DNA from: CBDAUN01 sp965200645
GTDB taxonomy: Bacteria > Pseudomonadota > Gammaproteobacteria > Arenicellales > JAJDZL01
DNA: 64,000 bases
Reading direction: 5' to 3'
NCBI GenBank assembly: GCA_965200645.1
Contig: CBDAUN010000003.1
Coordinates: 1,364,001 to 1,428,000, forward strand
The notes beneath the pieces were generated by a model. That model had not been told where the DNA came from. It was given only the letters and a program-made list of their open reading frames with translations, and did not search any database. Shown one piece after another: positions 26,200 to 35,046 of the stretch. The position numbers and the translations under genes are program-made. The first letter of the stretch is position 1; each line of letters begins with the position of its first letter.

Positions 26200-26958
26200 A
26201 TGTTGGACAAAAACAAAAAAATTATGCTGGTCACCGGCGGCAGCCGTGGAATAGGTGCAGCAACCTCACTCCTTGCTGCAAGACATGATTATGCCGTTGC
26301 CGTGAATTACGTAAAAGATTCAGATGCTGCTGACTCCATTGTGGAACAAATCGTTGCTAATGGCGGTACGGCAGTTGCATTGCAGGCGGATGTTGCGAAT
26401 GAATCAGAAGTTGAAAACATGTTTGAGCAGCTCGATGACAGACTTGGAAGAGTGACCACCTTGGTAAACAATGCCGGAATATTAGCTCCGCTATCCAAAC
26501 TCAAGAACTTCGACTCTAAGCGTATGCAACGAATATTTTCCGTCAATGTCATTGGATCTTTTCTATGTGCACGTGAAGCTGTTAAAAGAATGTCTACAGC
26601 CAATGGCGGTGATGGTGGTTGTATAGTCAATATTTCGTCCGGCGCTGCGCGGCTAGGTGGAGCGAACCAATACATTGACTATGCATCATCTAAGGGCGCT
26701 ATCGATACATTGACGATTGGGCTTGCGAGGGAAGTTGCCTCTGAAGGTATTCGAGTCAACGCAGTACGTCCTGGATTTATTAGAACAGACATGCATGATT
26801 CATTGAATTTTGAGGATAGGATGAAAACAATTATGCCCACTATTCCGCTTAATCGAACTGGGTCTGTCGAAGAAATAGCCCATGCAGTTCTTTGGCTACT
26901 ATCCGACCACGCGTCCTATTGTACGGGGACAATTTTAGACGTCACTGGAGGTCGGTGA
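26200..26958 (+). CDS. Short-chain dehydrogenase/reductase (SDR)
   Basis: Classical SDR oxidoreductase, 252 residues, Rossmann fold. Cofactor loop TGGSRGIGAA at about residues 13-22, NNAG at about 90, and catalytic serine and Tyr-x3-Lys in NISSGAARLGG ... YIDYASSKGAIDTL, followed by VNAVRPGFIRTDMH. An Asn-Tyr-Val start to the segment after the second strand (VAVNYVKDSDAAD) suggests NADP(H). The family resembles glucose dehydrogenase and FabG-like reductases; the substrate is unknown. It follows the sulfatase after 481 bp and need not be functionally linked. Confidence 0.85.
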   Translation: MLDKNKKIMLVTGGSRGIGAATSLLAARHDYAVAVNYVKDSDAADSIVEQIVANGGTAVALQADVANESEVENMFEQLDDRLGRVTTLVNNAGILAPLSKLKNFDSKRMQRIFSVNVIGSFLCAREAVKRMSTANGGDGGCIVNISSGAARLGGANQYIDYASSKGAIDTLTIGLAREVASEGIRVNAVRPGFIRTDMHDSLNFEDRMKTIMPTIPLNRTGSVEEIAHAVLWLLSDHASYCTGTILDVTGGR

Positions 26959-27101
26959 CTTCTCTTGAGAATTATTTGTTAATTTAATCATACCTTTAAG
27001 TCAGACTTACCTGCCTAACACACCACATCTTATTCAACCTCTTGGCAAAAGCCAACGTCGCATCTCAAGGCGAAATTGCTAGTTTGAAAAAAGTAGTTGC
27101 A

Positions 27102-27120
27102 AATAAGAATGATTATCATT
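27102..27120. promoter_or_regulatory. Fur box 1 upstream of fbpA
   Basis: AATAAGAATGATTATCATT shares the AATGATTATCATT core of the 19-bp Fur consensus. It lies 77 bp before the fbpA start, and a second box follows 15 bp later. Tandem boxes before an iron importer are typical of tight iron repression. Confidence 0.8.
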
Positions 27121-27135
27121 TACAATTCTCTAAAT

Positions 27136-27154
27136 GAGAACGATTATCATTATC
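27136..27154. promoter_or_regulatory. Fur box 2 upstream of fbpA
   Basis: GAGAACGATTATCATTATC matches 16 of 19 positions of the Fur consensus GATAATGATAATCATTATC by my count. It lies 42 bp before the fbpA start, where it would cover the promoter. Confidence 0.85.
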
Positions 27155-27196
27155 GATATATACTTAATGCACAGACTAATTTGAGGTTAAGGAACT

Positions 27197-28252
27197 ATGG
27201 TAACTATCAACAGCCGCTCTATTTTTGCTGTACTGGTATTCAGTGCTGTTTCGATTTCTGCATTAATGGCACCTAATGTAGTGAATGCAGATAAAAAAGT
27301 AGTGAACATTTACTCCGCACGCAAAGAGCAACTTATTCTTCCATTGCTGGAGCGATTTCAACAAGACACTGGCATCGGGTTTCAGTTAGTTACCGGTAAA
27401 GCCGGCGAGCTGATAAAGCGCTTAGAAGCCGAAGGGGATGCAACCCCTGCGGATGTCATGATCACGGTCGATGCAGGAAATCTACACAGGGCAAAGGAAG
27501 CGAGACTTTTGCAACCAATGAAAAGTGAGGTTGCCGCATCGGCTGTACCTGAAAATTTACGCGATAAAGACTGGTATTGGACGGGTTTGTCACAGCGAGC
27601 CCGAACCATAATTTTTGCTCCAGATCGTGTTGACGCATCAAAGCTATCCACTTACGAAGACTTGACCAATTCAGAATGGGCTGGTCGAGTTTGTATTCGT
27701 TCCTCCAGCAATATTTACAATCAGTCACTGGTTGCTTCAATGATTGCGGCCAATGGTGAAGAAGCCACATTGCAGTGGGCAACCGAGTTTGTCAAGAACT
27801 TTGCCCGACCACCAACAGGAGGCGATACTGATCAATTGAGAGCGGTTGCCGCCGGAGAATGCGACCTGGCTGTTACGAATACTTACTATTTCGGTAGACT
27901 GAACGCCAGTAAAAAGCCAAAAGATCAGGAGGTAGCCGCCGCGCTCAAGGTATTTTGGCCGAATCAAGGCGACAACGACCGAGGTACTCACGTCAATATC
28001 AGTGGCATCGGAGTCACTGCTCACGCAAAAAACTACGATTCAGCTATCGCACTAATTGAATACCTCTATAACGAAGAATCTCAAAACTGGTATGCACAAG
28101 TGAACCATGAATATCCAGTAGTTGCAGGTATTCCTGCTTCAGCAGTTTTGCAAGCATTTGGAGACTTCAAATCCGACAACTTAAACCTGACAATTCTCGG
28201 CACCAACAATCAAATTGCCGTGAAAATCATGGATCAGGCGGGTTGGAAGTAA
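27197..28252 (+). CDS. fbpA: Fe(III) ABC transporter periplasmic binding protein
   Basis: Periplasmic ferric-iron-binding protein (351 residues) of the FbpA/FutA type. A signal peptide is clear (hydrophobic core to about residue 25, cleavage near VVNA-DKK), then the family start VVNIYSARKEQLILPLLERF. The paired tyrosines in VTNTYYFGRLNA near residue 235 are the expected iron ligands. Regulated by two Fur boxes directly upstream. First gene of a rightward fbpA-permease-ATPase operon; 53-77 bp separate it from the permease. Heme or other oxyanion substrates are not suggested. Confidence 0.93.
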   Translation: MVTINSRSIFAVLVFSAVSISALMAPNVVNADKKVVNIYSARKEQLILPLLERFQQDTGIGFQLVTGKAGELIKRLEAEGDATPADVMITVDAGNLHRAKEARLLQPMKSEVAASAVPENLRDKDWYWTGLSQRARTIIFAPDRVDASKLSTYEDLTNSEWAGRVCIRSSSNIYNQSLVASMIAANGEEATLQWATEFVKNFARPPTGGDTDQLRAVAAGECDLAVTNTYYFGRLNASKKPKDQEVAAALKVFWPNQGDNDRGTHVNISGIGVTAHAKNYDSAIALIEYLYNEESQNWYAQVNHEYPVVAGIPASAVLQAFGDFKSDNLNLTILGTNNQIAVKIMDQAGWK

Positions 28253-28329
28253 TACAAATGACCCTGAAACAAATTTTGCTCTCCTAATTATTTCACTAAA
28301 TCGAATTGGTAGTTACCGGTGCACAAATC

Positions 28330-29961
28330 ATGACTAAAAACACGGGATCCGCTTTACTTGGTTCTGTAGCACCGGTGATTGCCCTTGCAGTTTCCATTCC
28401 CATTTTCATAATCGTATTTTCAATATTCAACAGCCATGATTCGGAAGTATGGGATCACTTAGTCAATACGGTACTCGACGACTATGTCATCAACTCTTTA
28501 CTTCTGATGCTGGGTGTAGGATTTTTAGTTTTTTTACTAGGTGTACCTTCTGCTTGGTTTATAGCTGTCTGTGACTTTCCTGGCAGACAGCTCTTTTCTT
28601 GGGCACTGCTTCTGCCTTTGGCGTTTCCGGCATACATCATTGCGTACACCTACACTGGAATTTTGGATTTTGCAGGACCGGTTCAAAGTTGGATCCGGGA
28701 TATAACGGGGTGGGGATATGGCGATTACTGGTTCCCACGTATTCGCTCGCTAGGCGGTGCGATCGTCATGCTTGGACTGGTACTGTATCCGTACGTCTAT
28801 CTATTGACACGCGCCTCTTTACTGGAACGCTCCTCAATCAATTTTGAATCCTGCCGAACTTTGGGATACAGCTATCCATCGCTGTTTTTTCGACTGGCTA
28901 TTCCCATCACGCGCCCGGCCATCGTCACCGGAATTTCACTCGCGTTGATGGAAACCTTGGCGGACTACGGCACAGTGCAATTTTTCGGAGTCTCTACGTT
29001 CACCACAGGCATCTTTCGCACCTTTTATGGTCTTGATGAATTAACTGCTGCGCTTCAATTGTCTGCGATGCTACTTGGATTTGTTGCATTGTTGATATTT
29101 CTTGAGCGTTACTCTCGGCGTAAAACCGATTATCAATCCACCGGACAAAATTCGCTGCATGATTACCGAATTCAGCTTCGTGGCATACACCGTTTCTGGG
29201 CCTGGATGTGCTGTTTTTTGCCAATCCTTTTCGGTTTCATCGTTCCGGCCCTAATTCTGATCAAATGGACGATATTTGATGCTGAATTGTCCCAAAGATC
29301 ATTTTTTGATTTAGTAGTCAATTCATTCTTTCTGGCCCTATCGGCAGCACTGATTGCAGTGGCCCTTGGTCTCATACTCAGTTACGCCAGACGGGTTCGC
29401 AACACCCCCGTCGTAAAGACCGCAATCAGTGTTTCGGGTCTTGGCTACGCGATCCCCGGTACCATCGTTGCAATAGGAATTATCGTACCTCTTGCCTGGA
29501 TTGATCACCGCATTATTGATTTGGTTGAATCCCTAACCTCTCGGCAGATCGGTCTGGTGTTTTCTGGCACCATACTTGCACTGCTACTCGCATACACTGT
29601 TCGATTTTTAGCCATTTCCTTAGGCACGATTCAAAGTGGCCTAGAAAAGATTAGACCGGAGTTAGATGATGCTGCCCGGTCACTCGGACGCCGCACGATC
29701 GAAGTATTAAGGCATGTTCACATACCACTTATGCGAAGTACTGTACTCACAGCTCTCCTCATAGTATTTGTTGACGTCCTAAAAGAACTGCCTGCTACTT
29801 TGATCTTGCGGCCCTTTGACTTCAATACACTCGCGGTTCGAGCATATGAACTAGCATCCGATGAAAGACTCGTAGATGCCGCACTACCATCTGTAACCAT
29901 TGTAATGGTGGGTGTCATACCGGTAATTCTACTGAACAAGTTTATTGCCTTCAGTAAATAG
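28330..29961 (+). CDS. fbpB: Fe(III) ABC transporter permease, fused two-domain type
   Basis: Inner-membrane permease of the ferric iron importer with two copies of the binding-protein-dependent permease domain in one chain, the normal FbpB/SfuB layout. About a dozen hydrophobic segments are visible. The two cytoplasmic coupling loops are seen as CRTLGYSYPSLFFRLAIPIT (first half) and ARSLGRRTIEVLRHVHIPLM (second half). I take ATG 28330 (543 residues); an in-frame TTG at 28306 would add eight residues. Neither has a strong ribosome site. Followed 39 bp later by its ATPase. Confidence 0.93.
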   Translation: MTKNTGSALLGSVAPVIALAVSIPIFIIVFSIFNSHDSEVWDHLVNTVLDDYVINSLLLMLGVGFLVFLLGVPSAWFIAVCDFPGRQLFSWALLLPLAFPAYIIAYTYTGILDFAGPVQSWIRDITGWGYGDYWFPRIRSLGGAIVMLGLVLYPYVYLLTRASLLERSSINFESCRTLGYSYPSLFFRLAIPITRPAIVTGISLALMETLADYGTVQFFGVSTFTTGIFRTFYGLDELTAALQLSAMLLGFVALLIFLERYSRRKTDYQSTGQNSLHDYRIQLRGIHRFWAWMCCFLPILFGFIVPALILIKWTIFDAELSQRSFFDLVVNSFFLALSAALIAVALGLILSYARRVRNTPVVKTAISVSGLGYAIPGTIVAIGIIVPLAWIDHRIIDLVESLTSRQIGLVFSGTILALLLAYTVRFLAISLGTIQSGLEKIRPELDDAARSLGRRTIEVLRHVHIPLMRSTVLTALLIVFVDVLKELPATLILRPFDFNTLAVRAYELASDERLVDAALPSVTIVMVGVIPVILLNKFIAFSK

Positions 29962-30000
29962 TTGACTGTTAAAATAGAGTTTTTCTCAGTTCGTTAGTCG

Positions 30001-31134
30001 ATGTTAGAAGTTGATAACGTTTCGCTGTCCTATGGCCGCAAATTGGTCATGAAGGAGGCATCCTTTTCCGTTGCACCATCAGAAATTGGCTGTCTTTTGG
30101 GACCTAGCGGTTCAGGAAAAACTACTTTACTTCGCGGAATTGCCGGTTTTCACACACCCATAGACGGCTCTATATCATGGAATGGGAAAGTACTGTCTAC
30201 ACCTGAATTCGTTATTGCGCCTGAGCAACGACGGATTGGCATGGTGTTTCAGGAATTTGCACTCTTCCCACACCTAACCGTCGCTAAGAACATCGCATTT
30301 GGACTCAGAGATTTGAGCAGACGAGATCAAATACACCGTGTTGGGGAACTGCTGGAGCTGTTTAATTTAGAGGGAGTGGGAGACCGTGCACCGCATTCTC
30401 TTTCGGGTGGAGAACAACAGCGTGTAGCCCTGGCTCGGGCTCTGGCACCCAAGCCATATTTGCTCTTGATGGACGAACCCTTTTCCAGTTTGGATGTTGA
30501 ACTGAGACAGGTATTGGTCCCTGAAGTTAGAGAAATTCTAAAACATGAAAACATGAGCGCAATACTTGTCACCCACGACCAGCATGAAGCATTCGCATTG
30601 GCCGACCGAATTGGTGTGATTGAAAATGGCAGAATTCATCAGTGGGATGAACCTTACGGCATCTATCACCGACCAGCCACTAAGTTTATTGCAGAGTTTA
30701 TTGGTGAAGGGGTCATGATTGATGCAACCACCACAGATAATGGAGTGATCCGCTGTGCACTTGGTGAATACAACCTACCTAAGAAAAAGCAACTGCCTGC
30801 AGGTCGTCGAATTAAAATTTTGGTGCGACCTGACGACATTCTTCACGACGATGCAAGTACCTTTAAAGGCAAAATATTGCAAAGACTATTTAGAGGTGCA
30901 CACTACCTGTATCGCCTTGAACTTGAAGATGGCACAGAACTTTTTTGTTATGCCGAATCTCATCACAGGCATAGTTTGGGCGAAAAAATTGGCTTGGAAG
31001 CCAACCTTGAGCATCTAGTCATTTTTGATCAGGAAGATTCAAGCACAGTCGATTTGCATCTCACGCATCCCCAAACCATTACCAACAATCGAAATGGGAT
31101 GAGACTCAACAAGAGTGCGTTGTCGAATCACTGA
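30001..31134 (+). CDS. fbpC: Fe(III) ABC transporter ATPase
   Basis: ATP-binding subunit of the ferric importer (377 residues). Walker A is GPSGSGKTT (about 34-42), signature LSGGEQQRVALARAL, Walker B LLLMDEPFSSLD and H-loop VTHDQHEAFA. The C-terminal 130 residues form a TOBE-like regulatory domain as in FbpC/PotA-type ATPases (KILVRPDDI ... HSLGEKIGLEANLEHL). Last gene of the Fur-controlled operon. It converges on the Rieske oxygenase gene, with 8 bp between stops. Confidence 0.94.
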   Translation: MLEVDNVSLSYGRKLVMKEASFSVAPSEIGCLLGPSGSGKTTLLRGIAGFHTPIDGSISWNGKVLSTPEFVIAPEQRRIGMVFQEFALFPHLTVAKNIAFGLRDLSRRDQIHRVGELLELFNLEGVGDRAPHSLSGGEQQRVALARALAPKPYLLLMDEPFSSLDVELRQVLVPEVREILKHENMSAILVTHDQHEAFALADRIGVIENGRIHQWDEPYGIYHRPATKFIAEFIGEGVMIDATTTDNGVIRCALGEYNLPKKKQLPAGRRIKILVRPDDILHDDASTFKGKILQRLFRGAHYLYRLELEDGTELFCYAESHHRHSLGEKIGLEANLEHLVIFDQEDSSTVDLHLTHPQTITNNRNGMRLNKSALSNH

Positions 31135-31142
31135 CCTGTCGG

Positions 31143-32174
31143 TCATTTATCCGAATCAACAATGCGTCTGATTCTTTCTTGAAATTCAATCACAAGTACT
31201 TCCATGTCCGGGGATAGGGGTCCGGGTTCAAAAGTACCTGCCTTCATATTTCGATAAACACTCGAGCAAATTCCAAGGTCTTCATTGACTATGGTTTTAC
31301 CCCAGTCGAAGGAACTGGAGACTTCCGACTCAGACATATCACCAAACCAAGACCAATTATGCGACCGAATGCCACCTACACTGCTTGGATCAACTCTTTC
31401 TGCCTTGAAAAGCCTTTCACCCAACACCATTTGAAATCCTGGAAAGCAGTAAACCCATAGTCCTCTTCCGGCTCTCAATTTTTCCTTATCGGCTAGGGAT
31501 TTGTAGATCACATCAAACACAACTGCATATCCATCATTAACTGAATATAAGTTTACGCTCCCGCCGGCAAGTGACTTGCCCAGTCGTGCATGAACTGAGT
31601 TTAAGTGATAACCCTCTACAGTATTTTCGCAATACAGTTTCCAGTTAATTTCCCCAGATATAGTAAAGTCATCGTGATAATTTAAATCGCTCGGTCCCGG
31701 AAAATCTTGACATAGGCGGTCAACCTCGCCAATCCACTGGTTGAACTCATCACCTTCACCTCTTCCAATTTTCACAAAGACCAATCCATTCCATAGGTGT
31801 ACATCAATTTCATGTAAACCCAGGTCATCCACGGGTAAATTCGAATCTCCAAATTTTGGAGCAGCCAATAACCGGCCATCATCGGCATAAGTCCAGCCGT
31901 GATATGGGCACAGAATTCGCTTCGTTTCTCCACTACCACGCTCGAGCAGAACCGCCCCACGATGTCTACACACATTTTTGAACGCTCGTAAACTTCCGTC
32001 ATCTCCTCGTAGTGCAAAAACCGGCCAACCAGCAATACAGTCGCTGAAGTATGACCTGTGCTTTTGCACCATGTGTTCTGGACATAGCAGCCACCAAGCA
32101 GATTTAAAAATCTTGTGGCGCTCTTTCGCGAAAACATCAGGGTCCAAATAGTATTTTGCCGGTAGAGTCTTCAT
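31143..32174 (-). CDS. Rieske non-heme iron oxygenase, large-subunit type, substrate unknown
   Basis: Aromatic-ring-hydroxylase-type oxygenase alpha subunit (343 residues from ATG 32174). The Rieske [2Fe-2S] ligands are CRHRGAV and CPYHGWTY, spaced as expected (about residues 69-91). The mononuclear iron ligands fall in the catalytic part, with the histidines in ENTVEGYHLNSVHARLG. Family members include choline monooxygenase and the betaine, carnitine and stachydrine demethylases as well as aromatic dioxygenases; I cannot choose between them. No reductase or ferredoxin gene is adjacent, so electrons must come from elsewhere. GAGTG precedes the chosen ATG by about 8 nt. Convergent with fbpC, divergent from the pyroglutamyl peptidase. 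A role in quaternary-amine use would suit the rest of the window but is inference only. Confidence 0.9.
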   Translation of the reverse strand: MKTLPAKYYLDPDVFAKERHKIFKSAWWLLCPEHMVQKHRSYFSDCIAGWPVFALRGDDGSLRAFKNVCRHRGAVLLERGSGETKRILCPYHGWTYADDGRLLAAPKFGDSNLPVDDLGLHEIDVHLWNGLVFVKIGRGEGDEFNQWIGEVDRLCQDFPGPSDLNYHDDFTISGEINWKLYCENTVEGYHLNSVHARLGKSLAGGSVNLYSVNDGYAVVFDVIYKSLADKEKLRAGRGLWVYCFPGFQMVLGERLFKAERVDPSSVGGIRSHNWSWFGDMSESEVSSSFDWGKTIVNEDLGICSSVYRNMKAGTFEPGPLSPDMEVLVIEFQERIRRIVDSDK

Positions 32175-32217
32175 CAAAATCACTCAGTGTTCAATTTGAT
32201 TGTGTACTATTCATAGC

Positions 32218-32853
32218 ATGGCTAGTTTAATGAATTTGACTGTTTGTGGTTTCGGACCGTTTGAGAGAGTAGAGGTCAACCCGTCAGAAACTTTGATTCA
32301 TAACATAAATATACGTTGTGATTATCGTCAGCAGTTCGAATTGAGCACGCATGTGTTTTCTGTCGCTTACAAAAATGCGAAGGAACGTATCGAAACCGTA
32401 ATCGATGATACGCAACCTGACATCTTCTTTATGATAGGCGTCAATCAAAATGCACAAACATTACAGCTTGAAAAAATTGCAAAGAACATAGATAACTGTG
32501 CTACACCTGACAATCAAGGTACAACTCATGTTGAACAAGCGATACTAACTGAAGATGCACCGCAATCCTATGTAAGCGACCTGCCCTTGGAAGACATGAT
32601 TACCAGGCTGAATGCTGACCATCCAATCGCAACAATCTCCGAAGACGCCGGCGGCTATATCTGCAATCATTACTACTTTATGGCTAACTGGATATTGAAC
32701 ACTCGGCAATCACATTGCAAGTGTTTATTCATACACATTCCAATGCTTCCATCTACTCATCAAGGTTTTGCAATGTCGATTGATGTAGTTGCACAAAGCA
32801 TACTCACGATCGCAAACATGATTGCAGACACTGCAACCCAACAAACAACTTAG
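32218..32853 (+). CDS. pcp: Pyroglutamyl-peptidase I-like cysteine peptidase (C15)
   Basis: Cytosolic peptidase family removing N-terminal pyroglutamate. The family start LTVCGFGPFERVEVNPSE is present, and the three catalytic positions can be seen: Glu in LQLEKIAKNIDN, Cys in EDAGGYICNHYYFM and His in LFIHIPMLPS. Conservation between these blocks is weaker than in typical enzymes, so a divergent member is likely. Start choice is uncertain between ATG 32218 and ATG 32230; neither has a good ribosome site. Divergent from the Rieske gene and convergent with hemA (6 bp between stops). Confidence 0.85.
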   Translation: MASLMNLTVCGFGPFERVEVNPSETLIHNINIRCDYRQQFELSTHVFSVAYKNAKERIETVIDDTQPDIFFMIGVNQNAQTLQLEKIAKNIDNCATPDNQGTTHVEQAILTEDAPQSYVSDLPLEDMITRLNADHPIATISEDAGGYICNHYYFMANWILNTRQSHCKCLFIHIPMLPSTHQGFAMSIDVVAQSILTIANMIADTATQQTT

Positions 32854-32859
32854 TTCCGA

Positions 32860-34059
32860 CTACGTTTGGCGCAGTCCGAGTCTGTCAAACACCTCTATCA
32901 GGGCATCAACCAGATCTCGAATCATTTCCTCGGTATGCAAAGGAGTAGGTGTGATCCTTAAACGCTCAGTTCCAACGGGCACAGTTGGATGATTGATATG
33001 TTGCACGAAAGCTCCATACTCGTGTAGCAGAATATTGCTAGCCTCGCGACACAAATTTGCGTTTCCTACCATCACGGGAATTATGTGACTAGGAGTTTCA
33101 AGTTGTGGAACTTTAGCTTTTCGCAGCAACGACTTTAGCATATTGACGTTTTCATGGAGTTTGATTCGTCGCTGAACGTCCTGACGCACTAACTTTACGC
33201 TTGCTAAAGCACCCGCGGCTGTTGAGGGCGGCATAGCGGTGGTAAAAATAAATCCACTACCGTAACTTCGAACATAATCAACCAATAAGGAATCGGCAGC
33301 AATATAGCCACCAATCATGCCAAAAGCCTTACCCAGTGTACCCTGAATTATGTCGACTCGATCTTCAAGCCCTTCCCTTTGAGCGACACCACCACCAAAT
33401 TCACCGTATAGACCTACTGCATGAACTTCGTCAAGATATGTCAGTGCATCATACTGATCTGCCAAATCACATATCTCCTTGATTGGTCCGATATCACCAT
33501 CCATAGAGTAAACCGATTCAAAAGCGATTAGCTTGGGACGGCCCTGAGCCACACCACGGAGCAGTTCTTCTAAGTGCGCGACATCGTTATGCTTGAAAAT
33601 ATGGCGCTCACACTTGCCGAATCGAACGCCCTCGATCATCGACGCATGATTTAACGAGTCGGAAAACAGCACCATGTCAGGCACTCTTCCAAGCGTACTC
33701 AAAACAGTCGAATTAGCCACATATCCTGAGGTAAATACTAAGGCTGTTGGCTTGCTGTGAAGACTTGCTAGTTCAGACTCCAGCGCGACAAGCGGATGAC
33801 TGGTACCTGCTATATTGCGGGTACCGCCAGCGCCACTACCAATCTGACGAACTGTGTCACAAATTGCATCTGCAACTTTGGGATGTTGTCCCATACCAAG
33901 ATAGTCATTGTTGCACCAGATCGTAATGTCACGACCGATCGTGTGATTGGTTGCATGCGGATAGTCGCCAGCGTGACGTTCCAAGTCGGTAAATTCTCGG
34001 TAGTTTCCGGCATCCTTAAGACGATCGATCGCCTTTGTGAAAAATCCATCGTAATCCAT
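32860..34059 (-). CDS. hemA: 5-aminolevulinate synthase (C4 pathway)
   Basis: PLP enzyme joining glycine and succinyl-CoA to 5-aminolevulinate, the first step of tetrapyrrole synthesis by the Shemin route. The 399-residue chain begins MDYDGFFTKAIDRLKDAGNY, then WCNNDYLGMGQHPKV, as in alphaproteobacterial synthases. GSGAGGTRNIAGT, YLDEVHAVGLYG and the PLP lysine in GTLGKAFGMIGGYI are all present, with full length. Related ligases (Kbl, BioF) lack this N-terminus. Most gammaproteobacteria make 5-aminolevulinate from glutamyl-tRNA, so a full-length synthase here is unusual and suggests acquisition from an alphaproteobacterium. Transcribed alone, downstream of prmA by 117 bp on the same strand. 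Confidence 0.95.
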   Translation of the reverse strand: MDYDGFFTKAIDRLKDAGNYREFTDLERHAGDYPHATNHTIGRDITIWCNNDYLGMGQHPKVADAICDTVRQIGSGAGGTRNIAGTSHPLVALESELASLHSKPTALVFTSGYVANSTVLSTLGRVPDMVLFSDSLNHASMIEGVRFGKCERHIFKHNDVAHLEELLRGVAQGRPKLIAFESVYSMDGDIGPIKEICDLADQYDALTYLDEVHAVGLYGEFGGGVAQREGLEDRVDIIQGTLGKAFGMIGGYIAADSLLVDYVRSYGSGFIFTTAMPPSTAAGALASVKLVRQDVQRRIKLHENVNMLKSLLRKAKVPQLETPSHIIPVMVGNANLCREASNILLHEYGAFVQHINHPTVPVGTERLRITPTPLHTEEMIRDLVDALIEVFDRLGLRQT

Positions 34060-34176
34060 ATGCTTAATTCTTACCGACTTAGCCTGTCTTGGCCTGCAAA
34101 AGAAAAGATGATTATACCGACTTCAATTAGTCAACAAGCGGCTTCACAAACTCAGCGATTCAACCTATACGAAAAC

Positions 34177-35046
34177 TTAACGCCTTTGTCCTGAGAGCAA
34201 AGCCCATTCGGATGCGTAATCTACCGTCAGTTTGATGTGCTTTTGATAGACGCTGGTCACCCTATCTACCTGTGAGTCAAGAATTCCCGAAATTGCCAGC
34301 CAGCCATTGGGCTTTACCATATTGGTAAGCTTGTTGGACAACTCACAAAGTACTTCTGAGTGAATATTGGCGACTACAACATCGGCTGACAACTTTTCAG
34401 TTTCTGCTTTGTCTGGTGAGAGTTCTTGAAACTTTGTCTCGAATCCATTGCGCTTCGCATTTTCGTGACTTTGGGTCAACGCCTCCGAATCGTTATCTAC
34501 TCCCCAAGCAAACTGCGCACCCAGTGCAATGGCAGTCAACGCAATGACTCCACTTCCGCATCCGTAGTCGATGACTTTGGATTTGGTTAGGTCAAGTTGT
34601 GTAAGAAACTTCAAACATAATCGAGTGGTAGCATGATGTCCCGTGCCGAATGCAGTTCCCGGATTGATCACCACCGTGGCTAAATCATCCTTGGCGGTCT
34701 TATGCCACGGTGCAATGATCCTTACTCGATGGGCAACATCTATAGGCGAAAACTTCGATTGCGACTCCCTGACCCAATCGCGGTCCTCTAAAATCTTCCC
34801 AGAATAGTCGGGGATGCCCAAGACACTTGGTAATTGCCCTGCAATTTCCTGCGTAGTATAGAAGTCTTTCTCAAAGAGGGCGTGAACTGTCGCTAAAGGT
34901 GGTGTGTGATGATATTGAATGTCGACCACACTTGTTGCCTTAGCACCTAATTGTTCAAAAGTAGTGATGTTGTCGTCAATGTCTTCAATGGGGCAGGTTA
35001 TGGTTACATTGACCCAGGAAACGGGCGAAGCGGAATTAGACGTCAA
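34177..35046 (-). CDS. prmA: PrmA, ribosomal protein L11 methyltransferase
   Basis: SAM-dependent methyltransferase that trimethylates ribosomal protein L11 (289 residues). The N-terminal L11-recognition domain is followed by VVINPGTAFGTGHHATTRLC and the SAM motif VIDYGCGSGVIALTAIALGA; post-motif VVVANIHSEVLCELS supports PrmA over other methyltransferases. The only usable start is TTG at 35046, overlapping the accC stop by 11 nt. Last gene of the aroQ-accB-accC-prmA group. Confidence 0.95.
   Translation of the reverse strand: MTSNSASPVSWVNVTITCPIEDIDDNITTFEQLGAKATSVVDIQYHHTPPLATVHALFEKDFYTTQEIAGQLPSVLGIPDYSGKILEDRDWVRESQSKFSPIDVAHRVRIIAPWHKTAKDDLATVVINPGTAFGTGHHATTRLCLKFLTQLDLTKSKVIDYGCGSGVIALTAIALGAQFAWGVDNDSEALTQSHENAKRNGFETKFQELSPDKAETEKLSADVVVANIHSEVLCELSNKLTNMVKPNGWLAISGILDSQVDRVTSVYQKHIKLTVDYASEWALLSGQRR

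Noticed and set aside
31132..31145. TGACC/GGTCA hairpin as terminator between fbpC and the Rieske gene
   Set aside because: Only five pairs, overlapping the fbpC stop, with no proper T-run on either strand.
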